NCBI GenBank assembly: GCA_036268995.1
Contig: DATATB010000114.1
Location: 1-64,000 of the forward strand
Direction of reading: 5' to 3'
Source of the DNA: DATATB01 sp036268995
Lineage (GTDB): Bacteria; Planctomycetota; Planctomycetia; Pirellulales; PNKZ01
DNA: 64,000 nucleotides
Position numbers and translations under genes: made by a program
The notes under the pieces: generated by a model
Told to the model about the DNA's origin: nothing
Seen by the model: only the letters and a program-made list of their open reading frames with translations
Databases searched by the model: none
Shown: piece by piece, positions 1 through 8,311 of the stretch
How positions within the stretch are numbered: the stretch's first letter is position 1
How the letters are laid out: each line of letters opens with the position of its first letter

Positions 1-458
1 ATCAGCTGCGCAATTCCGTTGTCGGTCACGCCGGTCTGCGACAGCGCGAGACCCGTCAGTCGGCGAAGGTCCAATAGGCGCGAGATCCCGCGATCGTCGA
101 TCGCGGTCGAAGCGAGGTTCAGTTCCTCTAGGTCCGGAATGTCCCGGAGCAGCGCCAAGTCGTCGTTGGTGACCTTCGTCGATTTCAAGTCCAGGCCATG
201 ATTTCCTGGACCCGTAGGCATGCAGTTCATAGTGCCGGGAGAAGCAAATGGCCCGACATGCCAAGAGAATTGGCCGCCGAGCATGATGATGGATGCCTCG
301 GCGCGAATGCGACGCTCCTCGGTTAGCTCGTCCGCCCGCCGCGCTTCTCCGCGACGCCACGCAGAGGCAGCAAACGCGGCGGCCACGCTTACGGCGATCC
401 CGAACCCGAACAGCGCCCACAGCCCGAATCGCCATCGCGGAAATGACCGAACTGCCAT
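1..458 (-). CDS. Leucine-rich-repeat protein with N-terminal membrane anchor (3' part outside window)
   Basis: The reading frame is open from an ATG at 458 to the window's left edge, so only the first 152 residues are visible. A good Shine-Dalgarno, AAGGAG at 466-471 on the minus strand, sits 7 bases upstream and fixes the start. Residues 10-30 form one hydrophobic helix (WRFGLWALFGFGIAVSVAAA), followed by a charged Arg/Glu stretch, suggesting a single membrane anchor. From about residue 85 there are leucine-rich repeats of roughly 24 residues, for example DLEELNLASTAIDDRGISRL and LTGLALSQTGVTDNGIAQL. This spacing is common in planctomycete LRR proteins of unknown function. It is transcribed divergently from ribBA across a 166-bp gap. 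The ligand or partner cannot be told from sequence. Confidence 0.75.
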   Translation of the reverse strand, partial: MAVRSFPRWRFGLWALFGFGIAVSVAAAFAASAWRRGEARRADELTEERRIRAEASIIMLGGQFSWHVGPFASPGTMNCMPTGPGNHGLDLKSTKVTNDDLALLRDIPDLEELNLASTAIDDRGISRLLDLRRLTGLALSQTGVTDNGIAQL

Positions 459-624
459 TGCCTTGCTCCTTCCGGCCGGAGACGCAGAGCTGCGGTAAGA
501 CCGCTCCCTCGTTATACCCTATGGCCCGGGCCGGCTTCGCCCTATAATCTCAATATGGCAGCCGGTTTACGTCGTTGCCATAGCGACTCGGCCGCGGCTA
601 TTATTCTATCCCAAGCGATTCCGA

Positions 625-1845
625 ATGGTTCACGATCATCGGTTTTCAACTGTCGAACAGGCCGTGGCGGCGTTTGCCCGCGGCGAAATCATTGTCGTGG
701 TCGACGCCGAAGACCGGGAAAACGAGGGTGATTTCGTCTGCGCGGCCGAACGGGTCACGCCCGAAATCGTCAACTTCATGATTACCCACGGCCGCGGACA
801 GCTCTGCATGCCGATCCTGCCGGAAGTCTGCGAGCGGCTCAAGCTGCACCCGATGGTCGAGACCAACACGGCCCCGCTGGGTACCACCTTCACGATTCCC
901 GTCGATCATCGCACCAGCCGCACGGGCATCACGGCCCAGGAGCGGGCGGCCACGATCCTGGCCATCGTCGATCCGCACAGCACTCCGGCCGATTTCGTGC
1001 GGCCTGGTCACCTGTTTCCCTTGATTGCCAAAGAAGGCGGCGTGCTGCGCAGGGCCGGCCATACCGAAGCCACCGTGGACCTGGCCCGGATGGCCGAAAT
1101 GACGCCGGCCGGCGTGCTGTGCGAAATCCTCGACGAGCGCGGCGACCGGGCCGACCGCACCCGGCTGATTGCCATTGCCGCCGAGCACAAGCTGCAAATC
1201 ATCACCATCGAAGAGCTGATCCGCCACCGCCGCCGCAGCGAAAAGCTGGTGCATCGACTGGCCGAAGCCGAGCTGCCGACCCGCTACGGGCAATTCCAGA
1301 TCATCGCCTACGGCGTGAAGTACGAATCGCAGGAGCCGATCGTGCTGGTCATGGGCGACCTGCACCAGGCCGAGGCCCCGCTCGTGCGGCTGCACTCGTC
1401 GTGTTTTACCGGCGACCTGCTGGCTTCGCTCCGCTGCGATTGCGGCGATCAATTGCACATGGCCCTGCAGATGATCGGCAAAGAAGGCGTGGGCGTGCTG
1501 GTGTATCTACCGCAGGAAGGCCGCGGCATCGGCCTGACCGAAAAGCTCAAGGCCTATCACTTGCAGGACGAGGGGCTCGACACGGTCGAGGCCAACCTGG
1601 CCCTGGGCTACAAGGCCGACACGCGCGACTACGGCGTCGGCATCCAGTTGCTCAAGGACCTGGGTCTGTCGAAGGTGCGGCTGTTGACGAACAACCCCAA
1701 GAAGACCGACGCCTTCATCTACGGCGGCTTCGATCTGCAAGTCGTCGACCAGGTGCCCATCACCCCGCCCATCAACGAGCACAACGCCCGCTACCTGGCC
1801 ACCAAGCGCGAGAAGCTCGGGCACCAACTGCCCGAGGCGCTGTGA
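625..1845 (+). CDS. ribBA: Bifunctional 3,4-dihydroxy-2-butanone-4-phosphate synthase / GTP cyclohydrolase II
   Basis: This 406-residue protein makes both precursors of riboflavin: the four-carbon unit from ribulose 5-phosphate and the pyrimidine from GTP. The N-terminal RibB half shows the acidic metal loop DAEDRENEGD at 27-36, THGRGQLC at 54-61, RTGI at 99-102 and RAGHTEA at 143-149. The C-terminal RibA half shows the zinc cysteines C260, C271 and C273 (in RCDCGDQL), then QEGRGIGL at 297-304 and the NNPKK signature at 356-360. Length and order are those of standard RibBA. The start is the ATG at 625; no strong Shine-Dalgarno precedes it. No FMN-riboswitch-like sequence was recognised upstream. 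No other rib gene is in the window. Confidence 0.97.
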   Translation: MVHDHRFSTVEQAVAAFARGEIIVVVDAEDRENEGDFVCAAERVTPEIVNFMITHGRGQLCMPILPEVCERLKLHPMVETNTAPLGTTFTIPVDHRTSRTGITAQERAATILAIVDPHSTPADFVRPGHLFPLIAKEGGVLRRAGHTEATVDLARMAEMTPAGVLCEILDERGDRADRTRLIAIAAEHKLQIITIEELIRHRRRSEKLVHRLAEAELPTRYGQFQIIAYGVKYESQEPIVLVMGDLHQAEAPLVRLHSSCFTGDLLASLRCDCGDQLHMALQMIGKEGVGVLVYLPQEGRGIGLTEKLKAYHLQDEGLDTVEANLALGYKADTRDYGVGIQLLKDLGLSKVRLLTNNPKKTDAFIYGGFDLQVVDQVPITPPINEHNARYLATKREKLGHQLPEAL

Positions 1846-1893
1846 GAGGGGAGAGAGTTGTAGAAGTTTACCGGCCGTCCGGGGACTGCGACG

Positions 1894-2115
1894 ATGAGAA
1901 GCGAAAAGAACGAGCAGGTTCTGCCCGTAGACGACGAGCACATGGATGCCGTCGAACAGGGGCTTCAAGAAGCCGATGCCGGTCTCACCAAGCTGATGAC
2001 CGGCGATGACTGGGCGCGGCTGAGTCAGCGTATCACCGAAATTGCCAGCAGGGGCCATCACCCTTCGATCGGCGTGGCGCCGGGCGGGGGTGTGCCGCCG
2101 CCGGAGCGGACGTAG
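1894..2115 (+). CDS. Small hypothetical protein (73 aa)
   Basis: This short frame follows ribBA by 48 bases. A GGGGA stretch about 8 bases before the ATG could serve as a ribosome binding site. The product is acidic and probably helical in the first 50 residues (MDAVEQGLQEADAGLTKLM) with a Pro/Gly-rich tail. No family was recognised. Its last 58 bases overlap the 3' end of the opposite-strand BFD-like gene, so at least the tail coding may be fortuitous. It could be a real ribBA-linked small protein or a chance frame. Confidence 0.4.
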   Translation: MRSEKNEQVLPVDDEHMDAVEQGLQEADAGLTKLMTGDDWARLSQRITEIASRGHHPSIGVAPGGGVPPPERT

Positions 2116-2345
2116 GCGGAGCGGCCTTGGGCGTGTTGCTGGGGATCGATGTCGGGCTCAGCGGCCGGCGCGTTGCGCTGATCGAACATGCGGCGCAGAT
2201 AAGCACGGCACCAGCCGCAGCCAGTGCCCGCCCCGAAGCAATCGGCCAACTGGCCGGCGCGGCGCGGCTTTTCCACGCGGATGTAGTTCAGCAGCTTCCG
2301 CTTCGTGACATGGAAGCAGAGGCAAACTTCGTCGTCGAGTTCCAT
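2058..2345 (-). CDS. BFD-like [2Fe-2S]-binding protein
   Basis: This 95-residue protein has the spacing of the BFD (bacterioferritin-associated ferredoxin) [2Fe-2S] domain: C8-x-C10, then 32 residues, then C43-x2-C46, with the typical GAGTGCGWC context. A GGAGGAG ribosome binding site lies about 10 bases upstream of the ATG at 2345. The family's small ferredoxins deliver electrons to bacterioferritin for iron release, or act as cluster domains in larger redox enzymes. No bacterioferritin gene is adjacent here, so the partner is unknown. The C-terminal 45 residues are Pro/Gly/Arg-rich and look disordered. The 3' end overlaps the small frame at 1894-2115 tail to tail. Confidence 0.8.
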   Translation of the reverse strand: MELDDEVCLCFHVTKRKLLNYIRVEKPRRAGQLADCFGAGTGCGWCRAYLRRMFDQRNAPAAEPDIDPQQHAQGRSAYVRSGGGTPPPGATPIEG

Positions 2346-2413
2346 AATTGAAACGGCTCCTCCGCTTCAATTGTAGCACCCGGGGGCGCCCCCCCTGCCC
2401 TTTCAGCCACGAA

Positions 2414-3034
2414 TCATTTGCCCTGGCCGACTAGCCGGGCGGTGATCTGGGCCACGTGCCGGCCCTGAAAGCGGGCGATGCCCAACTCGTTTTCGGTTAC
2501 TTGCCGCTTGCCATCGGCGCCGGCCATCGTGGCGGCCCCGTAGGGCGACCCGCCGGTGATTTCTTGCATGTTCGACAGTCGCGGCTCGGTGTAGGGCACG
2601 CCGACGATGATCATGCCGTGGTGCAGCAGCGTGCTATGAAAACTGGTGATCGTGGTTTCCTGGCCGCCGTGCTGCGTACCGGTGCTGGTGAACACGCTGC
2701 CGACTTTGCCCACCAGCCCGCCGACGGCCCAAACCTGGCCGGTTTGATCGAGAAAATTGCGCATCTGCGCGCACATGTTGCCGAAGCGCGTCGGCGTGCC
2801 GAAGATGATGGCGTCGGCTTCGGCCAACTGCGCCGGCTGTGCCAGCGGCACGTGCGCAAAGGCATCGCGCGCGGCCTTGGCCCCGCTGCGCTGCAAGGCC
2901 GCCTCGGGCACCAGCTCGGCCACCTGGTACAGGTTCACCTCGGCCCCGGCGACTTCTCTGGCCCCGGCCACCACGGCTTCGGCCAATTGATGCACGTGGC
3001 CGAACATGCTGTAAAAGATAACTTGGATTTTCAT
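2414..3034 (-). CDS. wrbA: NAD(P)H:quinone oxidoreductase, WrbA type
   Basis: This 206-residue flavodoxin-like protein matches the WrbA family in length. WrbA enzymes bind FMN and reduce quinones by two electrons, avoiding semiquinone radicals. The phosphate-binding loop is near residues 7-14 (FYSMFGHV, in place of the usual YSSTYGH-like form), followed by GTPTRFGNM, STGTQHGGQETT and the GGSPYGAAT loop typical of the family. A GAAGGA site precedes the ATG at 3034. The stop of the DoxX gene lies just upstream (23-bp gap, same strand), so the two are probably one transcript. This fits a joint role in coping with quinone or oxidative stress, which is an inference. Confidence 0.93.
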   Translation of the reverse strand: MKIQVIFYSMFGHVHQLAEAVVAGAREVAGAEVNLYQVAELVPEAALQRSGAKAARDAFAHVPLAQPAQLAEADAIIFGTPTRFGNMCAQMRNFLDQTGQVWAVGGLVGKVGSVFTSTGTQHGGQETTITSFHSTLLHHGMIIVGVPYTEPRLSNMQEITGGSPYGAATMAGADGKRQVTENELGIARFQGRHVAQITARLVGQGK

Positions 3035-3057
3035 GGTCGATCCTTCTCACGGATGGG

Positions 3058-3498
3058 TTACGGCTTACTCGGACTTCGACTACCGAAGAACAAGGCATCC
3101 AACGACCAGCGGCCTGGACCGGTGAGCAACAAGAGAACGCTCACCGCCAGGTAAATGGCCGCCAGCTCGAACGATTGCTGGCCCGGCTTGCCGACGAACG
3201 GATCGCGATGCGGAATGTGTACCATCGCCAGCCCGGCAATCATCGTCCCAATTATGCCAAGCGCGGCCAGCGGCGTGAGCAATCCCAGGAGGATGGCCGC
3301 TCCGCCCACGAACTCGCTGATCGCGCCCGCGGCCTGCAAGGCCGGCGGCGGCGCCGAAGCGCCAAAGGCGTCCATCCAGTGCATTGGGTTCTGGATCATC
3401 GGCCAGCCGTGCACCATGAAGGCTGCCCCCATCACCAACCGCACCGCGAGCAGCCCGGTGCTGCTGGTGATCGAAAGCGCCGGATAAATCCGTAGCAT
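3058..3498 (-). CDS. DoxX family membrane protein
   Basis: The protein has 146 residues from the ATG at 3498, which has an AGAAGG ribosome binding site. The frame is open further upstream, but the added residues are Arg-rich and unlike the family. Four hydrophobic segments are visible, with the DoxX hallmarks VRLVMGAAFMVHGW near the start and a GLLTPLAALGIIGTMIAGL helix in the middle. DoxX-type proteins are small inner-membrane proteins linked to quinone or thiol redox chemistry; the exact reaction of most members is not known. The tight spacing to the downstream wrbA gene suggests cotranscription. Confidence 0.88.
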   Translation of the reverse strand: MLRIYPALSITSSTGLLAVRLVMGAAFMVHGWPMIQNPMHWMDAFGASAPPPALQAAGAISEFVGGAAILLGLLTPLAALGIIGTMIAGLAMVHIPHRDPFVGKPGQQSFELAAIYLAVSVLLLLTGPGRWSLDALFFGSRSPSKP

Positions 3499-3593
3499 GG
3501 AAATCGCCTTCTTACGTTGCTGGCGCCGGCCACTTGGTTGGCCGCCCGAGATTCTGACGCTTTGCCGCGCCAGAGACAAGCCGCCGCGGCGGC

Positions 3594-4862
3594 TTACTCC
3601 TGCGCAGGATCCTCGAGCACAGTGCCGTCGAGACGGCCGTAACGCCGCAACGGAGCAAATCGCCAGGTCACCAGGGCCACGACCACTAGCGTGCCGATCC
3701 CGCCGCTGACCACGGAAAACACCGAGCCGGCCCAGTATGCCACCAGGCCCGACTCGAAGCCGCCCAGCTCGTTCGAGGCGCCGATGAACATGCTGTTGAC
3801 GGCCGAGACGCGGCCGCGCATCGAGTCGGGCGTGAGCAGTTGCACCAGCGTCTGGCGAATCACCACGCTAATCATGTCCACCGCGCCGGTCAGCAGCAGC
3901 ATGACCAGCGAAAACGCGAACGAGCGCGACAGGCCGAAAGCGATTGTTACCACGCCGAAGCCGGCCACAGCCAGCAGCAGATCGCGGCCCGCGTGCTGGA
4001 TTGGCGGCCGATGGGCCAGCCACATCGACGTACCTAGGGCCCCCACCGCGGGCGCAGCCGCCATCCAGCCAAGGCCCGTGGCCCCGACGTGCAGAATCTT
4101 TTCGGCGAACACCGGCAGCAGTGTCACGGCGCCACCCAGCAACACGGCGAACATGTCCAGCGTCATGGCCGCCAACAGGATCTTATTGTGCTGTAAGAAT
4201 CGCACGCCGGCAGTCAGCGACGATAAACTCACACCGCTCTCGGGCACCGAGGTCGATGCCTCGCGGCGGACAAACACGAGCAGCACGCAAAACAGCGTCG
4301 AAGCGATCACGTCGCCCAAGTACACCAGGACCGCCTGACCGTAACGGGCGACCAGCAGTCCGCCCAGCGCGGGGCCGACCACAGCGGCCAGTTGGAAGGC
4401 GCCCATGTTCCAGGTCACCGCGTTAGAAAACTGTTCGCGCGGCACGATCTGCGGCAGTAGCGAAGCCTTGGCCGGCTGTTGAAATGCCCGGGCGATGCCG
4501 GTGACCAGCAAGGCCAGATACATGCCCCACAGCGGTCCATGCATCCACGACAGCCAGGCCAGCGCGAGCGAGGCCGCGACCATCGCCACGAGCGAGATCA
4601 TGACGATCGTTTTGCGATCGAAGCGATCGGAAACATGTCCTGCCGGCAGCGCCAGAAAAATCACGGGCAGCACTTGCACCAGGCCGACCCAACCCAGCGA
4701 CAGTTCCGACCCGGTGCGTTCGAAGATTTCCCAGCCCACGGCCATGCGCTGCATCTGCATGCCGAGAATCGCCACGGCATTGCCGGCCAGGTACAGCCGA
4801 AAGCTCGCCAGCCGCATGGCCGAGTACGGATCATGCTCGGCAGGATTGGCAGGCTGGTGCAT
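3594..4862 (-). CDS. MFS transporter, enterobactin-exporter (EntS)-like
   Basis: About 422 residues with twelve hydrophobic segments in two halves. The early loop GHVSDRFDRKTI matches the MFS signature between helices 2 and 3, and TPDSMRGRVSAVNSMF near helix 10-11 is typical of the EntS-like branch of drug and siderophore exporters. The substrate cannot be inferred. The frame extends to a GTG at 4892, but that codon lies inside a palindromic repeat (4888-4910), so the ATG at 4862 is preferred. Neither start has a strong Shine-Dalgarno. It is followed 95 bp later by the DoxX gene on the same strand, perhaps in one transcript. Confidence 0.9.
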   Translation of the reverse strand: MHQPANPAEHDPYSAMRLASFRLYLAGNAVAILGMQMQRMAVGWEIFERTGSELSLGWVGLVQVLPVIFLALPAGHVSDRFDRKTIVMISLVAMVAASLALAWLSWMHGPLWGMYLALLVTGIARAFQQPAKASLLPQIVPREQFSNAVTWNMGAFQLAAVVGPALGGLLVARYGQAVLVYLGDVIASTLFCVLLVFVRREASTSVPESGVSLSSLTAGVRFLQHNKILLAAMTLDMFAVLLGGAVTLLPVFAEKILHVGATGLGWMAAAPAVGALGTSMWLAHRPPIQHAGRDLLLAVAGFGVVTIAFGLSRSFAFSLVMLLLTGAVDMISVVIRQTLVQLLTPDSMRGRVSAVNSMFIGASNELGGFESGLVAYWAGSVFSVVSGGIGTLVVVALVTWRFAPLRRYGRLDGTVLEDPAQE

Positions 4863-4887
4863 TCGGTCGCGGTCATCGCCAAATAAG

Positions 4888-4910
4888 CCCACCGGACTGT
4901 GGTCCGTGGG
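4888..4910. repeat. Palindromic intergenic repeat (CCCACGGAC type)
   Basis: An imperfect hairpin whose arms are CCCACCGGAC and GTCCGTGGG around a TGTG loop. Near-identical arms recur as perfect palindromes at 9778-9799 and 25152-25173, so this is a dispersed element. It lies between the MFS gene and the α/β-hydrolase gene and is followed by a T-rich run (GTTTTTTCTT), so it could also act as a terminator on the plus strand, although no plus-strand gene ends here. Confidence 0.6.
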
Positions 4911-4933
4911 AGTTTTTTCTTCAGCGGTCCATT

Positions 4934-6964
4934 CTACCGTTTTGGAAAAAACTCGCGATGGCGCTCAATCGCTTGTTCGAACCGGGGCAGTTCCGCGGGC
5001 AAGGCGTACCGCCGGTCGATCAGGTCGCGAGCCACGGCCAGATAGCTCTGACGGTAATCGTCGAAATCCTGATACAGGACCGCGAGCGATGGCCGCGGGT
5101 CGCCGGCGGCCTGGGCCTCGGCGGCCGTGCGCGGCAGCGGAATATATCCGCCTGCCAACGACAGCAACTCGTTCTCGGCTCCGATCGAGCGGTGCCGCAG
5201 GTTCCAACTGGTAAACGTCGCCAGCGGCACGGCCACCGAGGGCAATAGCAGCGTGCCGCGCTCGTTATCGTCTTCGCGATAAGCCGGCACGCGCACGAGG
5301 TACTTGCCCTTGCTCACGGGCGGCTCGATCGCGATGATCCGCTGCAGGCCAAAGTCCGGCCCGCGGTCGAGAAACTCGGGCTGCTGAATCACCTCGGGAT
5401 AGCGCACGCCCGGCAGCGGACGCCAGCCGCTATGAAAATCTTCCCAGCGCACGAGCGTGCCATCCGCCAGATGCGGGAAGACGCTCGGCGGCGGTTCGCG
5501 ACCCTCGCGTACCCAGGCATCCAGGGCCACGAGCAATCCGCGCAACAGCGGCCGGTAATCGTTGGGATTGCCGGGTAGTTGCCCCGACCCGCGCGGCCCT
5601 GGCACGCCGCTGCCGGCACCGTGTTGGCAACCGCCGAAGGTATAAATCCGCACCTCAGGCGGAATGTCGGCATCCTGTTGGCCGAGCGGGTCGGTATGCA
5701 CCAGCGACCCGCTACGATTCCAGTATTCCGACGACGTTTGCGTGTGCATCACCTTGGGCACAGTGCCCGACTGCCGTGCTCGCCGCAAAATGCCGTCGGT
5801 TTCCTGGCTGAACGGATCCTTCTGGTCGTCGTAAGCGAAGGGAAACATATCGGCCGGAAACAGATGATTATCGTGCTGCGCGTTGTGCCGCGTGGGCGAG
5901 GCGAAGCGGTGGTTGAAAAAACCGAGGCCGCCGCCGGCCACGTGCGGCATCACGCCGTCGAACACTTGACGCCCCTGCTCGTCGGCGTTGAAGCCATCGT
6001 GCAAAAACATCCGCAGCGCCCGGCCGCTCTGCGAGGTGCCAAAGCCGAGAGCGTACTTCACCACCGGCTGCTGATTGCTGCCCCGCAGCGGATTGAGCGG
6101 GCTGGCGTCGCGCTTCAGAAACGAAACCAGATCGCGGATGCCCGCCAGCCCGGCCCCCTGCACCAGCGGGCCTTCGGCCTCGTAAATCAGCTCGTAGATG
6201 TAGCCCGGCTGAAAGCCACCGGAGAGCACCATTTCGACGAGCGGCAATTGGCCGTGTTCGCCGTCGGCGCCGACTTTTTTTTGCTCGAGCCGCCACTGCT
6301 CGTGCGGGATCGGGACGCGCGGATCTTTTTCGCGCAATCGCCAGGTGAGCGTGGCCTGCTCGAGCCCGGTTTTGCTGGGTGGATAGCTGCCTTGATTACC
6401 CCACTGGGCGATGTTCAGCCGGTCGGCTTCCTTATTCGTGACCATTACGGCCCGCACAAGGCCGCGGATCGGCCGGCCGCCGTCGGTGGCGATGGGAGCT
6501 TGCAGTCGCAGTCGGCCGCCGCCGGGAAAGGTTTCGGCAATCCAGCCGCTCCAGACGACGATCAAGCCCTGCCGGCAGAGAAACTCGTCGGCGCCGCCGT
6601 TGAATTGCCCCAGGCAAGTGCCGTGGCCGCGGTTGTTCACATCGTAGAGCAGCGAACCGCTGGCTTTTGACAGGTCCGTGGGGCACAGCACTTCGAGATC
6701 GGCCGAAAACTCCACGAGCCCCTTATCGGTGTGTGGAGCGAATTCCAAATCGACGATGCGGTGATTGGCCTCGAGCTTGGGATCGACGGCAAAATACACG
6801 CGGCCGCGCCGCATTTCGTACGTGCCGACGCCCTCGAACGCGCGACCATTAGCATAAGGACTCCGCTCGGTCAGCTCGAGCCGCACCACTTCGGCGCGCG
6901 CCGCACCGGCCAGAGCGAACACTGCGAGACAGGCGGAGAGCCACGCGATAGCGAAACGGCGCAT
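4934..6964 (-). CDS. Secreted α/β-hydrolase domain protein
   Basis: 676 residues from the ATG at 6964, beginning with a clear signal peptide (hydrophobic core at 4-20, likely cleavage after ARA at 22-24). The GTSQSGR motif at 309-315 looks like the nucleophile elbow of the α/β-hydrolase family often annotated simply as 'alpha/beta hydrolase domain-containing protein'. Further conserved-looking pieces are NRGHG near 111, SSEYWNRSGSLVHTD, and YTFGGCQHG. Natural substrates of this family are not established. The same frame stays open upstream to 7744, but that part is a shadow of the next gene. The stop of that gene is only 23 bp upstream, so the two are probably cotranscribed. Confidence 0.88.
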   Translation of the reverse strand: MRRFAIAWLSACLAVFALAGAARAEVVRLELTERSPYANGRAFEGVGTYEMRRGRVYFAVDPKLEANHRIVDLEFAPHTDKGLVEFSADLEVLCPTDLSKASGSLLYDVNNRGHGTCLGQFNGGADEFLCRQGLIVVWSGWIAETFPGGGRLRLQAPIATDGGRPIRGLVRAVMVTNKEADRLNIAQWGNQGSYPPSKTGLEQATLTWRLREKDPRVPIPHEQWRLEQKKVGADGEHGQLPLVEMVLSGGFQPGYIYELIYEAEGPLVQGAGLAGIRDLVSFLKRDASPLNPLRGSNQQPVVKYALGFGTSQSGRALRMFLHDGFNADEQGRQVFDGVMPHVAGGGLGFFNHRFASPTRHNAQHDNHLFPADMFPFAYDDQKDPFSQETDGILRRARQSGTVPKVMHTQTSSEYWNRSGSLVHTDPLGQQDADIPPEVRIYTFGGCQHGAGSGVPGPRGSGQLPGNPNDYRPLLRGLLVALDAWVREGREPPPSVFPHLADGTLVRWEDFHSGWRPLPGVRYPEVIQQPEFLDRGPDFGLQRIIAIEPPVSKGKYLVRVPAYREDDNERGTLLLPSVAVPLATFTSWNLRHRSIGAENELLSLAGGYIPLPRTAAEAQAAGDPRPSLAVLYQDFDDYRQSYLAVARDLIDRRYALPAELPRFEQAIERHREFFPKR

Positions 6965-6987
6965 GCGGAATTCAGCAGGGAGGCGGC

Positions 6988-7602
6988 TCAGTAGGGGGGC
7001 ATCATCATGGGGCCGGGGAACGTCGATCGATAGCCCGGCACGCCGCCCAACGCGCCGGGATAGAAGCCCGGCCCGAAGCCGGCCGGCAGCGCTCCCGGTC
7101 CGACGCCGCCGTACAAGCCGGTGCCATATGGCCCCACGCCCGAATACGGTCCCATCGCGCCGTACACGCCGGCGCCATACATGCCGTTGAAGCCAGAGTA
7201 GAGTGCCGCATTGCCATACATTAGCGGCTGGGCATACGGCAAGGGAAGCTGCGTCGCGGGGCCGTAAGCCGACATGGCCGGGTACGGATATTTGAAGACG
7301 GGCGAAGTGCGGGCCGCCAGCGTCGTGGACAACTGATTGCGCAAGGCAATCGCCTGATCGCGCTCGGCCACGGCCTGGCCCATCACCTGCCGCTTGAGGC
7401 CCGTATAATAGCTCGCCAGCTTGCCGACCTCGTCGGCCGAGAGTTTGGCGACTTGCTGTTCGGCTTGAGCATACCGGGCCGAGTCGAACGTGCCGCTGGC
7501 CTGCATATCGGCACGCAGGTGCGTCAGGATTTGTTCGCGCTGTTGCTGCACCGGATCGGCGGTTGCCTGGCCCAAGGCCAAGGCCACGAGCAGGACGATC
7601 AT
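6988..7602 (-). CDS. Secreted Gly/Tyr/Pro-rich hypothetical protein
   Basis: 204 residues from the ATG at 7602, chosen because it is followed at once by a signal peptide (IVLLVALALGQATADP) and preceded by an AAAGG site. Residues 20-100 look helical and charged (QQQREQILTHLRADMQASG). Residues 120-204 are a low-complexity Gly/Tyr/Pro region with recurring GPYG, YGAG and YGGVGPG motifs, ending MMMPPY. No family was recognised. Such tails are seen in many planctomycete exported proteins and suggest an extended, possibly structural, segment. It lies directly upstream of the secreted hydrolase in what looks like a two-gene operon. Confidence 0.75.
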   Translation of the reverse strand: MIVLLVALALGQATADPVQQQREQILTHLRADMQASGTFDSARYAQAEQQVAKLSADEVGKLASYYTGLKRQVMGQAVAERDQAIALRNQLSTTLAARTSPVFKYPYPAMSAYGPATQLPLPYAQPLMYGNAALYSGFNGMYGAGVYGAMGPYSGVGPYGTGLYGGVGPGALPAGFGPGFYPGALGGVPGYRSTFPGPMMMPPY

Positions 7603-7660
7603 TACGGGCGCCTTTGCTAAATGACGCGACTTGCGACCGGATCTTGCCCCACAGATTGAT

Positions 7661-7688
7661 TGTATACTGGCGCGATGGCCGACGGCAA
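7661..7688 (-). promoter_or_regulatory. Possible σ70-type promoter for the secreted protein/hydrolase pair
   Basis: On the minus strand a TTGCCG hexamer (7688-7683) and a TATACA hexamer (7666-7661) are separated by 16 bases, about 60 bases upstream of the ATG at 7602. Matches to both consensus boxes are fair. The AT-rich character stands out in this GC-rich region. No experimental support. The rest of the 336-bp stretch 7603-7938 holds no convincing gene, only this site and the left arm of the DUF559 inverted repeat. Confidence 0.3.
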
Positions 7689-7835
7689 CAAATCGAGCGT
7701 TTCGGCAGGAAGGCGGACGGAAGCATTCTCGACTGCGCAATCAAACCCTACGAGCTTCCCTTGATCGAACTGCAACAACGTACCAAAGCCATATTTGAGG
7801 GCGTGTCATGATAATTTGTGTCGCCCTCGCCCGCT

Positions 7836-7886
7836 AAAAACCCTTCTCCCTCCGGGAGAAGGTGGCCGAAGGCCGGATGAGGGCGA
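7836..7886. repeat. Left inverted repeat flanking the DUF559 gene
   Basis: A roughly 50-bp element with an internal hairpin (CCTTCTCCC / GGGAGAAGG) and the end GGCCGGATGAGGGCG. It matches the reverse complement of 8312-8363 almost base for base, apart from a small insertion of about 3 bases. Read on the minus strand the hairpin is followed by GTTTTT, so it also resembles a Rho-independent terminator. Confidence 0.85.
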
Positions 7887-7938
7887 CGCGACGGCAGCGG
7901 TCAAAACAAGCAAAATCCGCCCGAAAGGACCGCTATCC

Positions 7939-8301
7939 ATGCCGCATCGTAAGCCGCTGAGCGACGAGCAGAAAGAGCGTGTGCGCAGCCTGCGGCATAA
8001 CGCGACGTTTCCCGAGCGACTCCTATGGGGACGTTTGCGGGCTGGGCGACTGGCGGGAAACAAATTTCGCCGCCAACATCCGATCGAAGCATTTGTTGTC
8101 GACTTTTACTGCCACGAAGCGCGGCTGGCGATTGAACTCGATGGTGACAGCCACGCGGGAAGGGCAGCATACGACGCGCAAAGGACGGCCGCGTTGGCCA
8201 GATCTGGCAGACGCGTCGTGCGCGTGGCTAATGATGACGTTTTGCGCTCGTTAGACGCGGTGCTGGAGATGATTCTACGAGAATGCGGTGGCACGCCGTG
8301 A
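7939..8301 (+). CDS. DUF559 (Vsr-like) endonuclease domain protein
   Basis: 120 residues from the ATG at 7939, which has an AAGGA ribosome binding site 9 bases upstream. The family has the fold of very-short-patch-repair endonucleases. Visible hallmarks are TFPERLLWGRLR at 23-34, FRRQHPI at 43-49, FVVDFYC at 52-58 and LAIELDGDSH at 63-72, with D55, E66 and D68 as likely metal or catalytic residues, then RRVVRVANDDVL. Substrate and cellular role of DUF559 proteins are largely unknown. The gene is alone and sits inside a pair of inverted repeats (7836-7886 and 8312-8363), which suggests it travels or is maintained as a unit. Confidence 0.88.
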   Translation: MPHRKPLSDEQKERVRSLRHNATFPERLLWGRLRAGRLAGNKFRRQHPIEAFVVDFYCHEARLAIELDGDSHAGRAAYDAQRTAALARSGRRVVRVANDDVLRSLDAVLEMILRECGGTP

Positions 8302-8311
8302 GGTGCTCCTG

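Noticed and set aside
459..624. FMN riboswitch in front of ribBA
   Set aside because: The 166-bp gap lacks the conserved RFN-type blocks that I would expect.
6965..7744. 260-residue upstream extension of the secreted α/β-hydrolase
   Set aside because: The frame is open, but the region codes in another frame for a protein with its own signal peptide and stop, and the hydrolase has a proper signal peptide at 6964.
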